Source of the DNA: PALSA-129 sp050014595
Lineage (GTDB): Bacteria; Acidobacteriota; Terriglobia; Bryobacterales; Bryobacteraceae
Assembly (NCBI GenBank): GCA_050014595.1
Contig: JBEKDA010000004.1
Coordinates: 95,541 to 159,540 of the forward strand
Length of the DNA stretch: 64,000 bases
Direction of reading: 5' to 3'
The notes beneath the pieces were generated by a model. That model was given only the letters and a program-made list of their open reading frames with translations. It was not told the DNA's origin and searched no databases. Of the stretch, positions 8,726 through 17,900 are shown one piece after another (positions within the stretch are counted from its first letter, which is position 1; every line of letters starts with the position of its first letter). The position numbers and the translations under genes were made by a program.

Positions 8726-10129
8726 ATGCCCAGTCCTCTGTCGCCAGGCGCCGCCCGGGGAAATGCCCCCGGCCTGATCCGCCAGCTCGGCTTCTTCAGC
8801 GCGACCGCCCTGGTCATTTCCAACATGATTGGCATGGGCATCTTCACCACCACGGGCTATATGGCGGGCGATCTGGGCAGCGCCGGCCTGATCCTGGCCT
8901 GCTGGAGCGTCGGCGCGCTCTTTGCCATCGCGGGCGCTTTGAGCTATTCCGAACTCGGCATCAACTTCCCCAGTTCCGGCGGCGAGTATGTCTACCTCAC
9001 GCACGCCTTCGGCCCGGAATGGGGCTTCATGACCGGCTGGGTCTCTTTCTTCGCCGGCTTTTCCGCGCCCATCGCCGCCGCTGCCGTGGCCTTCTCCGAT
9101 TACCTCGGATACTTTTTCCCCAATCTGAAGCAGGCCAATGCTTCACTGGTTCTGGGTTCGGGCATCTTCACCGTGCGTTTGGGCGCGGGCCAATTGGCGG
9201 CCGCGGCGCTGATTGCGGCTTTCACCGCGCTCAACTGTTTCGGGGTGGGCCGCACCGCCAAGGTGCAGAACGTGCTCACCTCCACCAAGCTGATGGTGAT
9301 CGCCGGCTTCATCGTGCTGGGCTTTGCCTCCGGCGCCGGAAGCTGGGGCCACTTCTCGCAACCGGCTGTCCGCACTTCCATGGCCGCGCTGCCCACGCAG
9401 TTTATCGTCAGCCTGCTGTGGGTGATGGTGGGGTACAGCGGATGGAACGCGGCCACTTACGTCGCCGAAGAGGTGCGCCGTCCGGAACGCACGCTGCCGG
9501 CCGCGCTGGCCGCCGGCACGGCCATCGTCGCGGTGCTCTACCTGGGGCTCAACCTGATTTTCATTTACGCCACGCCTCTCGAACAGATGAAGGGTGAAAT
9601 CGCCATCGGGGGCATCTCCGCCAGAAATCTTTTCGGGCTCAACGTAGGCGGCGCCTTCTCCGCTCTCATGGCGCTGTGCATCGTCTCCACCGTCAGCGCG
9701 CAGGTGACCATCGGGCCGCGCGTCTATTACGCCATGGCGAAGAATCGCGCCTTCTTCGCCGCCGCCGCCAAGGTGCATCCGCGCTGGCGCACGCCGGTCG
9801 TCGCCATCGTCAGCCAGGGCCTCTGTGCCATGCTGATGACGGCCACGCCCTTTCCCGATCTGGTCATCTACATCGGCATGAGTCTCACGCTGTTCACCGT
9901 TTTATCGGTGGCGTCGGTCTTTGTATTTCGCCGCACCCGCCCGGGCTGGCAGCGCCTGCGCGCTCTCCAATTCGCCTGGCCGCTGATTCCCGCTTCCTAT
10001 ATTCTGGTGGGCGCCGGCATGGTGGTTTTCGGCCTCGTGCAACACCCCTGGGCCTCGATCAGCGCCTTCGGAACCATCGGCGCCGGCGCGCTGGTCTATC
10101 GTTTTGGAATCCGCGCGAGGGGCGTTTAA
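8726..10129 (+). CDS. APC-superfamily amino acid permease
   Basis: 467 residues with about 12 hydrophobic segments. The first membrane helix has the APC substrate-binding motif (SNMIGMGIFTTTGYMAGDLG, residues 32-51), followed by SYSELGINFPSSGGEYVYL, the conserved loop after helix 2. It probably imports or exchanges amino acids; specificity cannot be read. It lies 3 nt upstream of the MFS gene on the same strand, so the two are likely co-transcribed. Confidence 0.9.
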   Translation: MPSPLSPGAARGNAPGLIRQLGFFSATALVISNMIGMGIFTTTGYMAGDLGSAGLILACWSVGALFAIAGALSYSELGINFPSSGGEYVYLTHAFGPEWGFMTGWVSFFAGFSAPIAAAAVAFSDYLGYFFPNLKQANASLVLGSGIFTVRLGAGQLAAAALIAAFTALNCFGVGRTAKVQNVLTSTKLMVIAGFIVLGFASGAGSWGHFSQPAVRTSMAALPTQFIVSLLWVMVGYSGWNAATYVAEEVRRPERTLPAALAAGTAIVAVLYLGLNLIFIYATPLEQMKGEIAIGGISARNLFGLNVGGAFSALMALCIVSTVSAQVTIGPRVYYAMAKNRAFFAAAAKVHPRWRTPVVAIVSQGLCAMLMTATPFPDLVIYIGMSLTLFTVLSVASVFVFRRTRPGWQRLRALQFAWPLIPASYILVGAGMVVFGLVQHPWASISAFGTIGAGALVYRFGIRARGV

Positions 10130-10132
10130 CGC

Positions 10133-11434
10133 GTGCCGCCCGCCGCCCTCCGCGCCACGCGTGTGCGCTACTGGGTGATCGTGTTCGCTGTCCTCCTGGC
10201 GGTGATCACCTACATCGACCGCGTCTCCATCGCCACCGCCGCGCCTTACATCCAGCATGATGTGGGGCTCGACGATGTCCAGATGGGTTGGGCCTTCAGC
10301 GCCTTCGCGTGGGCCTACGCGCTGTTCGAAATTCCCGGCGGTTTCCTGGGCGATTGGATGGGCCCCCGCAAAGTCCTGCTGCGCGTCGTCGCCTGGTGGT
10401 CTTTCTTCACCGCCGCCACCGGGTGGGCGTGGAGCGTGGTCTCACTCACCGTGACGCGTTTCCTCTTCGGCATGGGAGAAGCCGGCTGCTTCCCCAACCT
10501 CACCAAGACGTTCACCATCTGGCTGCCGCCCGATGAACGCGTGCGCGCCCAGGGCATCATGTGGCTGAGCGCGCGCTGGGGCGGTGCGTTCACGCCGCCG
10601 ATCGTGGCGCTGGTGATGGCGCACGTGGGCTGGCGGCACGCCTTTGAAATCTTCGGCTGCCTGGGGATACTGTGGGCCGCCGCGTTCTGGTTCTGGTATC
10701 GCGACAACCCGCTTCACAACCCCAACCTGAACGCCGCCGAACGCGACTTGCTGCGCGACGAGGCCTCGCTGGCCGCCGGCCATACGCATGTGCCCTGGCT
10801 GCGCCTGGCTGGTTCCCGGCAGGTTTGGCTGCTGATGTGGCAGTATTTCTGCCTCTCCTACGGATGGTATTTCTACATCACGTGGCTCCCCAGTTACTTG
10901 CAGCGTGGCCGTCACTTGCCGCTCGATTCCGCCAAGTGGCTGGCGGTCCTGCCATTGTTTTTTGGCGGTCTGGGAAGCCTGGCGGGGCACTTCGCCGCCG
11001 CGCGCCTGGCGCGAAGCGGGGGCAGCGTGGCGCGAGCCCGCCGTACGGTGGCATCCATCGGGTTCATTGCCGGCGCGGGATTCCTGGTGCTTTCCACGTA
11101 CATCGAATCTCCGCTGCTGGCGGTTCTGGCGATTGGCGTCTCAAGTTTTGCGAGCGACCTCTCCATGCCCTGTTCGTGGGCTGCCGCGATGGACATTGGC
11201 GGCCCGTGCGCCGGCACCGTCTCTGGCGCCATGAACATGTGGGGCAACATTGGCGGTGCCATTGCCGCCACCGTCAACGGCTATTTGCTGCGCTGGTTCC
11301 ACGCCAATTGGAACATCACGTTTTATGTGTCGGCCGTCATTTACCTGGTGGCCGTAGTGCTCTGGAAGTTCCTGGACCCGGTCACGCCGCTGCGCCAGCC
11401 CGACGAGCCCAAGGCGATGCCGCTCGCTCCGTAA
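10133..11434 (+). CDS. MFS transporter, anion:cation symporter type
   Basis: 433 residues, about 12 membrane segments. The N-terminus (VITYIDRVSIATAAPYIQ) and FEIPGGFLGDWMGPRKVLLR, the loop 2-3 signature, match the anion:cation symporter (hexuronate/glucarate/phthalate) branch. The start is GTG, with the upstream permease stopping 3 nt before. The segment encoding TM10-11 (about 11146-11315) is repeated as a broken, roughly 90% identical fragment at 14069-14241. The substrate is probably a sugar acid or similar organic anion, by family. Confidence 0.88.
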   Translation: MPPAALRATRVRYWVIVFAVLLAVITYIDRVSIATAAPYIQHDVGLDDVQMGWAFSAFAWAYALFEIPGGFLGDWMGPRKVLLRVVAWWSFFTAATGWAWSVVSLTVTRFLFGMGEAGCFPNLTKTFTIWLPPDERVRAQGIMWLSARWGGAFTPPIVALVMAHVGWRHAFEIFGCLGILWAAAFWFWYRDNPLHNPNLNAAERDLLRDEASLAAGHTHVPWLRLAGSRQVWLLMWQYFCLSYGWYFYITWLPSYLQRGRHLPLDSAKWLAVLPLFFGGLGSLAGHFAAARLARSGGSVARARRTVASIGFIAGAGFLVLSTYIESPLLAVLAIGVSSFASDLSMPCSWAAAMDIGGPCAGTVSGAMNMWGNIGGAIAATVNGYLLRWFHANWNITFYVSAVIYLVAVVLWKFLDPVTPLRQPDEPKAMPLAP

Positions 11435-11651
11435 AGCAACTCACTGGCCGCGGCCCACGAATCGGCCGCCGCTCGTGCTGGCCTGATCCAGTTTAACGGC
11501 GAAGAGACCGCAGCACCGGGGAAGCCAGCCACTTTGACCGTCAAGCGCGCGTTCCGGACAGGTGGCGTTCGCCCGTCAATCGAGCCCGGTCATGATGGTC
11601 ATTCCCGCGTCGACCGGCCCTGTTTTATAATCCTTCTAAGGATACTTACCA

Positions 11652-11879
11652 ATGGACGAAGTCCTGACGATCGCCGAGATTGAGGCAAGATTCGACGCCG
11701 AGTGGATACTGATCGAGAACCCATCGACTGATGAGGCCCTGGAAGTTCGCAGCGGAACGGTGCGCTGGCATGACAAGGATCGCGAGGAGGTCTACCGCCG
11801 AGCCGCCGAGACCCGTCCTAAGCGGTTTGCGATCCTCTACACGGGCAAGATGCCTCGCGATACTGCGATTGCGCTGTGA
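11652..11879 (+). CDS. Small acidic protein paired with a retropepsin-like protease
   Basis: 75 residues (MDEVLTIAEIEARFDAEW...), no recognised domain, no membrane segment. A TATAAT box at 11626-11631 and an AAGGAT box about 9 nt before the ATG support expression. Its stop overlaps the GTG of the aspartic protease by 4 nt (GTGA), so the two form a coupled pair. It could be a partner, inhibitor or substrate of the protease, but that is inference from arrangement only. Confidence 0.65.
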   Translation: MDEVLTIAEIEARFDAEWILIENPSTDEALEVRSGTVRWHDKDREEVYRRAAETRPKRFAILYTGKMPRDTAIAL

Positions 11880-12259
11880 GTTCCTCATTCGATCCGCGGA
11901 GCGGCCTCATCGTCATCGGGGCGGAACTTCATGGGCCGAGTGGCAGCGCCATCCTGCGGATGGCCCTCGATACTGGAGCCACCAGCACGTTGGTGAACGT
12001 TGCGATGCTGGTGGCTATTGGATGCGATCCGGCGCTAGCTGCGGACAGGGTCCAGGTCACCACGGGAAGTGGCGTTGAGTTTGCGCCTCGCATCGAATTG
12101 AAGAGACTAACCGCCCTCGGGCAGGAGCGCTTCGGATTTCCGGTGCTGGGCCATACCTTACCGCCAAGCGCTGGAGTCGATGGACTGCTGGGGTTGGACT
12201 TCTTTCGAGGACTGCGCATGATCATCGATTTTCGCACCGGTCAACTGCACCTCGCTTGA
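11876..12259 (+). CDS. Retropepsin-like (clan AA) aspartic protease
   Basis: 127 residues. The active-site motif DTGATSTLVN has the catalytic Asp at residue 32, preceded by the hydrophobic strand AILRMAL. GVDGLLGLDFFRG near residue 100 matches the second conserved Gly-containing strand of retroviral-type proteases. At this length it should act as a homodimer. It has no signal peptide, so it is cytoplasmic. The GTG start overlaps the upstream small gene. Related small proteases are common in Acidobacteriota and cyanobacteria but their substrates are mostly unknown. Confidence 0.8.
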   Translation: MSSSFDPRSGLIVIGAELHGPSGSAILRMALDTGATSTLVNVAMLVAIGCDPALAADRVQVTTGSGVEFAPRIELKRLTALGQERFGFPVLGHTLPPSAGVDGLLGLDFFRGLRMIIDFRTGQLHLA

Positions 12260-12270
12260 TATTTCGGGAT

Positions 12271-12346
12271 ATTTCGGGGACAGGCTACGCAACCCCCAAT
12301 CGCTCAGCCGCTGGCGTTTGGGAGTTTCGTAGCCAGTCCCCGAAAT
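12271..12346. repeat. MITE-like element with 19-bp inverted ends
   Basis: Left end ATTTCGGGGACAGGCTACG at 12271-12289 and right end CGTAGCCAGTCCCCGAAAT at 12328-12346 are inverted repeats with one mismatch, enclosing about 38 bp. A partial copy of the interior and right end lies at 13997-14068. The structure suggests a non-autonomous palindromic element of the kind mobilised by REP-associated Y1 transposases, but no transposase is present in the window. Confidence 0.75.
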
Positions 12347-12391
12347 ACCCTATCCGGCAGCGGCTCAAACAGTTGAGAAGTGAGGTGAAGA

Positions 12392-12715
12392 ATGCCGAAA
12401 AGAGAAGCCCTTGTACAAGAGCCCAGTACGGGCAACGTATTCGCTGACCTCGGCCTGGCCGACGCAGGCGAACACCTGATCAAAGCTGGACTGGTAGTTC
12501 GGATCGACCGGACCATCCGCCAGCGAAAGCTGACCCAAGCAGCCGCGGCACAGCTCATGGGCATCGATCAGCCCAAAATCTCAGCTATGCTGGCTGGTCA
12601 GTTCCGGGGATATTCGGTTGAGCGCCTCATGCGTTTCCTGGTTGCCCTAGGGCACGATGTAGAGATCGTCGTAAAACCTAGAAAGCGCGGTACGGCCGAG
12701 CTTCGCGTCGCGTAG
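12392..12715 (+). CDS. XRE-family HTH protein, HigA-like, no toxin visible
   Basis: 107 residues. A helix-turn-helix occupies about residues 47-75 (RKLTQAAAAQLMGIDQPKIS), followed by a short conserved helix (SVERLMRFLVALGHDVEIVV) typical of the COG5606-type antitoxins that normally pair with a RelE/HigB-like toxin encoded just upstream. Here the 130 bp upstream hold only the MITE-like element, so the toxin is missing. It is probably an orphan antitoxin or a stand-alone repressor. Confidence 0.85.
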   Translation: MPKREALVQEPSTGNVFADLGLADAGEHLIKAGLVVRIDRTIRQRKLTQAAAAQLMGIDQPKISAMLAGQFRGYSVERLMRFLVALGHDVEIVVKPRKRGTAELRVA

Positions 12716-12826
12716 AGGCCGCAGTGGCGGGCAAGCCGTGATGTACCGTTAAAGCCGGATTACTCCCCCATAAGTCCAAGTCGGCTTGGGTCCGCCAATG
12801 CCTCGCGTCGGCCCGTACTCTTGCGC

Positions 12827-13936
12827 TTACTTGCCGATCGTCAGAATGGTAAACGAACCTGGGACCGCTGCGCCCTGGGGCCCGCGGCCTCCGCCCGGCG
12901 GGGGCGGCGGCGCCGGCCCACGCTCCTGGCTCATCGTCAGGATGTGGTTCGTCTTGCTGTCGAACGTGATCGTTCGGGCGCCATTCATCGTCTGAAGATT
13001 CTGCTCCACCTCGAAACTCGTCGGGCTCTTCTCCTTGACCACCGTCAACGTGCCGTTGCCTTGCGTGCTGTAGGCTTCCATCGTCGAGGGGTTAAAAACG
13101 GCGCCGTCAGACCCGCCGGCGAGCGGCAGACTCGTGAAGATCTTGCCGTCCTCGGCGCTCAGAATCACCATCATGGGCTGCGCCGGCTGGGCCGGCGGGT
13201 TTCCCGAGTTCCCGCACGCCGCGAACAGCACATGATTCTTCGCGTCCAACGCCAGCCCGTTGCACCTGCCCTTGTCCCCGAAGGGGTAGTGCGCGATCGC
13301 CTTCATCGTCTTGACGTCGACGGCCGTAACACTGCCCTGCGCGTCCTGCATGACGACGTAGAGCATGCCGTTGCCGTCGCCCACGCCCTGCTCCGGCACG
13401 CCGCCCAGATCGATCGTGCCGAGCACGGTGCCGTCTTTGGCGTCGATCACCGTCGCGTCCTTCGTCGGGTGACTGAAGACGTAGACCCTTTCGTTGAAGG
13501 CATCGAAGTAGATGCCGTCCGGCTGTGCGGCGCCCACATCAATGGACTTGATGAGCGTCATCGTCTTGGTGTCGAACATCGACACTTTCGGATGGTCGCT
13601 GGTGAAGCCGTGGCCGGACTTCGGATCGACTGCGGTGCCATTCCCTCCGACGCCGGCGATCTCACCGACCGGCTCGAGCGTGTCGAGATTGAAGATCGTC
13701 AACCGTGCTGGGCCCGCCGGCGCCGCGGGCGTCGTGTCCGTGGCCGCAACCGCGCGGGTCGCGCCGCGCGGAATATATAGCCGGCGTCCGGCAACGTCGG
13801 CATAGATGTAGTCCCAGCCACCTTCTCCGCCGACCCTAGCCGTCTTGAGCACCTTGTACGGGCCGGCTGGTTGAGCCAACCCGATTGGCGCGAACGTCGC
13901 GATTGCCACTGCCACCACTAAGCAAAACTGTCGCAT
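12827..13936 (-). CDS. Secreted YVTN-type beta-propeller protein
   Basis: 369 residues from the ATG at 13936, preferred over an in-frame upstream start because GGAAG lies 8 nt before it and a signal peptide (MRQFCLVVAVAIATFAPIGL) begins there. Propeller blades such as RRLYIPRG and DAFNERVYVFSHPTKDATV show the YVTN/40-residue fold. The C-terminus carries a Pro/Gly-rich tract (GPAPPPPPGGGRGPQG) like the inserts in other secreted proteins of the window. The ligand is unknown. Confidence 0.8.
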   Translation of the reverse strand: MRQFCLVVAVAIATFAPIGLAQPAGPYKVLKTARVGGEGGWDYIYADVAGRRLYIPRGATRAVAATDTTPAAPAGPARLTIFNLDTLEPVGEIAGVGGNGTAVDPKSGHGFTSDHPKVSMFDTKTMTLIKSIDVGAAQPDGIYFDAFNERVYVFSHPTKDATVIDAKDGTVLGTIDLGGVPEQGVGDGNGMLYVVMQDAQGSVTAVDVKTMKAIAHYPFGDKGRCNGLALDAKNHVLFAACGNSGNPPAQPAQPMMVILSAEDGKIFTSLPLAGGSDGAVFNPSTMEAYSTQGNGTLTVVKEKSPTSFEVEQNLQTMNGARTITFDSKTNHILTMSQERGPAPPPPPGGGRGPQGAAVPGSFTILTIGK

Positions 13937-13996
13937 TGGAGTTCTTCCGGAACGAGTATAGCAGCACAGCCCAGGCAAGGCTCATCGAACCAGAGT

Positions 13997-14068
13997 TTCA
14001 GGCTACGCCAACCCCGATCATTCAGCCGCTGGCGTTTGGGAGTTTCGTCGCCCGTCCCCGAAATACCC
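13997..14068. repeat. Second, degenerate copy of the 12.3-kb MITE-like element
   Basis: The interior (GCCGCTGGCGTTTGGGAGTT) and the right end (GTCCCCGAAATACCC) match 12280-12350 closely, while the left end has lost the GGGGAC part. It abuts the MFS fragment that begins at 14069, so it may mark a recombination junction. Confidence 0.7.
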
Positions 14069-14241
14069 TTGCGAGCGACCTCTCCATGCCCTGTTCCTGG
14101 GCTGCCGCCATGGACATCGCCAGCCCTTGCCCCGGCACCGTCTCCGGCGCCATGAACATGTGGGGCAACATCGGCGGCGCCATTGCCGCCACCGTCAACG
14201 GCTATTTGTTGCGGTGGTTCCACGGCAACTGGAACACCCAC
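14069..14241 (+). pseudogene. Fragment of an MFS transporter gene (TM10-11 region)
   Basis: About 170 bp match 11146-11315 of the intact MFS gene at roughly 90% by eye. Most differences are at third codon positions, for example in the codons for MNMWGNIGGAIAATVNGYLL. The reading frame is kept, but no start, N-terminal 300 codons or C-terminus exist and a stop follows at 14245. The pattern of silent changes suggests it came from a once-functional paralogue rather than being a fresh copy of the neighbour. Confidence 0.8.
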
Positions 14242-14295
14242 GGTTGATCGGCGCGGCCCCAGGGAAAATGTTACGATGCCATCACCGCAAGACCA

Positions 14296-14739
14296 ATGGC
14301 TCCGCAAACCCCTGCCGATTCCGCCGGCCGGCACTTGATCCTCTATGATGCCGTGTGCGGGTTGTGCGACCGCCTGGTGCGCTTCGTTCTGCCCCGCGAC
14401 CACCGGGAAGTGTTTCACTTCGCTTCGCTCCAGAGCAAATGCGGACAATCTCTGGTGCGCCAATTCGGGCGCGATCCGGATTGCCTCGATACCTTCTACG
14501 TGGTTTCGGACTATCGCTCCGCATCGCCGGCCCTGCTGTGCCGGGCGCGGGCCGCGCTGTTTGTGGCGAAGGCTCTCGGTGGTCCCTGGCGCGCGTTGGC
14601 GGTCTTGGGCGTCCTGCCCGATGGCCTGCTCAACCCGGCCTACCATCTGGTGGCCCGCCATCGCTATCGCCTGTTCGGCCGCCGCGAGGGCTGTCTCATG
14701 CCGCCGGCCCAATATCAGCGTCGCTTCATCGACCGGTGA
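14296..14739 (+). CDS. DCC-family thiol-disulfide oxidoreductase-like protein (DUF393)
   Basis: 147 residues. The family signature YDAVCGLCDRLVRFVLPRD starts near residue 17; its Asp and two Cys give the DxxCxLC motif. Downstream conserved pieces are LDTFYVV, FVAKALGGPWRAL and the C-terminal YRLFGRREGC. It is a small cytoplasmic protein predicted to have a thioredoxin-like fold. The reaction is not established for the family. Confidence 0.9.
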   Translation: MAPQTPADSAGRHLILYDAVCGLCDRLVRFVLPRDHREVFHFASLQSKCGQSLVRQFGRDPDCLDTFYVVSDYRSASPALLCRARAALFVAKALGGPWRALAVLGVLPDGLLNPAYHLVARHRYRLFGRREGCLMPPAQYQRRFIDR

Positions 14740-14770
14740 AGCACCGCGGCACTCCATGCCAAACCCCGGC

Positions 14771-14788
14771 GGCCGGAGGCGTACGGCC
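14771..14788. repeat. Short hairpin in intergenic gap
   Basis: GGCCG-GAGGCGTA-CGGCC, a 5-bp stem, within the 240-bp gap after the DCC gene. It resembles the other dispersed GC-rich hairpins. A TATACT box at 14931-14936 further along could serve the next gene; nothing else is recognisable. Confidence 0.4.
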
Positions 14789-14979
14789 CTCTCCGTGCTC
14801 TGACTTCCCTCGTGTTGGCGGGGTTTGTCTCATCGTCGGTTGTTTTCAGCGGCTCCCCAGGATCGGGATCGTGCCGTTTTCGCACACCGGTGTGGCCGTC
14901 GGGCATCACCGCCGGGGCGCAAGCCCTTGCTATACTTGTGGTTTATCTTGGCATCGCAAAGAATCCATAGACACAGCGC

Positions 14980-17900
14980 ATGAAGTGTATTTCGCTATTC
15001 CTCCTCTGCACGGCGGCTCTCTTCGCCCAAAAGTTCATGACTGGACAGGCCGCCCGGGCGGTGATCGGACAGGAAACGTTCACCAGCCAGGACACCAACT
15101 CCAGCGACACGGTCGTCGGAGGGGTAAGCGGTCTGGCGTTTGCCGGCGACACTTTGTTTGTCGCCGATTCGAACCGCGTGGGTTCCTATCCGTCGAACAA
15201 TCGTGTCCTGCTTTTCCAGAATCTCTCGTCTCAACTGCCCGCGCCCACCGCCGAGCTCTCCTATAGCCGCAAGTGCCCGGTGTGCGTGGGGGAGGCCAAC
15301 ATCGTTCTGGGACAACCCGATTTCGTCACCACCACGGTGAACCTTACGGCCACCCAGAACGATCTGCGTCAGCCCACCGCGGTGGCGTCCGACGGCGTCC
15401 ACGTGGTGGTGGCCGATACCGACCACAACCGCGTGCTCATCTGGAACACGATCCCGGGTTACAACAACGCCCCGGCCGATGTGGTCATCGGACAGCCCGA
15501 TTTCGTCAGCGTCGGCCTGCCCGGCAATCAGCCCAATGCCAACTCCATGCGCGGGCCGCAAGGCGTGTGGATTCAGAACGGCAAGCTGTATGTGGCCGAT
15601 ACGCAGAACAACCGGGTCCTGGTTTATAACCATATCCCCACCACCAATGGGGTGGCGGCGGACGTGGTGATCGGGGCCCCCAATTTCACCACTTTTGTGG
15701 AACCGGATATCAGCCAGCAGACTACCACCGCCTCCTCCAGCAACCTGCTTAACCCGGTGTCCGTGACCTCCGACGGCGTGCGGCTTTACGTCACCGACCT
15801 GGGCTACAACCGCGTGCTGATCTGGAACACCATCCCGACTACCAATGGCGCACCCGCGGATGTCGAGATCGGCCAGCCGGACATGGTGAGCTCGATTTCC
15901 AATAATGCCTATACCGGGACCGCAGCCACTTCGAGCACCGACACCACCGACAAGGAAGTGCCCGTGTTGTGCACGGTCTCGAACGGCACCGACCCCGCCG
16001 GAAATCCGACCTATCCGGCCGGCTGCAGCTCCACTCTGAGCTTCCCCCGGTTCGCGCTGGCCGGCGGAGGCCACCTGTTTCTGGCCGATGGCGGCAACGA
16101 CCGCGTGCTGGTGTTCGACAAGATTCCCACCGCCAACGCCGCGGCGGCCGATTACATCCTGGGCCAGATCGGCGGCGAAGTCGACCAGGCTACCAACGAC
16201 ACCAATTCGCTGGAAACGCCTCTCTCGCTGGCCTGGGACGGCACTAACCTCTTCGTCAGCGACTCCTACAACGACCGCATCGTGGTGTATTCGATCGGCG
16301 CGAATAACGTGCAGTACCAGGCCGTGCGCAATTCCGCCAGTTTCGACATCACGGCGCACGGCACCATCACGATCGGTGGCACCATCCAGGCGGGCGACGT
16401 CGCCACCATCACCATCAACGGCACCAACTATACCTACACGGTCGTGGCCACCGATACCTTAGCCAGCATTGTTACGTCCATAACGGCCTTGCTGAACTCC
16501 GCCAATAACGGCGCCGGCGATCCCTATCTCATCGCCGTCGCCGACACGACCAACCTGTTCGTGCAGCTCAATGCCAAGACACCGGGCGATCTTGGCAACA
16601 ACGTCACCTACTCAGCCGCCGTCGCGGCGGCTACGAGTACCACCAATATTACGGCCACCGCGGGGCTTACCGCTACGGCCGCCACCGCCAACCTGTCGGG
16701 CGGCGGGGATGCCGCCTCGGTCGCTCCCGGAACCATAGTGAGCATCGTGGGCTCGGGCCTTTCCGCCAACACGGTGAGCGCCGATCTTACAGCCAACCAA
16801 TTGCCCACCCAACTGGGCGGCACGGAAGTCTATTTCGACGGAATCCAGGCGCCGCTGGTGTATGTCTCGCCAACCCAGATCAACGCGCAAATCCCTTGGG
16901 AACTCGGCGACAGCACCAGCATCAACGCCTACGTCCGTTCGGTGATGAGCGATGGGAGCATCATGGTAACCACCTCGGTGGCGACTACCATCGTGCCGGC
17001 CAACCCGGGCATCTATACGAAGAATGGAACTACCAACCCGGAGATCGCCGTGGCCATGCACTCATCCAGCTACGCCACTGCCGTGGTTTCGGTGGATGGC
17101 ACGGTTACCGCCGGTAACCTGGCGACGGTCACGGTGGCGGGCCGTTCCTATTCGTATACCGCGCAGAGCACCGATACCCTCGACACCATTCGCGACAACC
17201 TGGTGATCCAGATCAACAACGATCCGCAAGTGAGCGCCATGGCCGCGGGACTCTTCGACCGTATTATCCTCACGACCCGCGTGCAGGGTCCGGAAGGAAA
17301 CGGAATTCCCATCACGGCTACCGCGACCGGTGGGCCATCCAACAGTTCCTTGTCGCTCACCATGACGGCCCTCGATTCCGAAACCTGCTGCGGAAATGTG
17401 GCGGGCGCGCCCATTACCCAGACCAATCCCGCGCTGCCGGGTGAGATCATCGAGATTTTGGCCACCGGCCTCGGAGTGCCGGTGCTGTCCGATTTGGTTA
17501 TGCCGCTGATTCAGACGGGCGTCAAGTATCCGTCCAACGGCCCCATCACGTCGCCGCAGGAATCGGTCAGCTCATTTGTCGGAGGAAGCACGGGTGACGT
17601 GCTCCAGGCCACGCTGCTGCCCGGCTCGGTCGGAATCTACGAAGTCCTGCTGCATACCAATTCGGGCTTGGCCAGTAATCCATACGCCGCGGTCACCATC
17701 GCGCAAGATATTTACGTAAGCAACCAGGTCACGGTGCCGGTGGTCAACAATGGCAGCCTCAACGTCGCGCCGGTCTTGTCCGTCTCCAAGACCCACACCG
17801 GCAACTTCACTCCGGGCCAGCAGGGCGCGACTTACACGGTGACGGTCTCGAACGTCGGAACCCAGAACCCCACCGCCGGCGTTGTGACCCTCACCGACAC

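Noticed and set aside
13885..14247. A 120-codon plus-strand frame joining repeat and MFS fragment
   Set aside because: It is a chance fusion of antisense propeller leader, MITE-like DNA and the MFS fragment.
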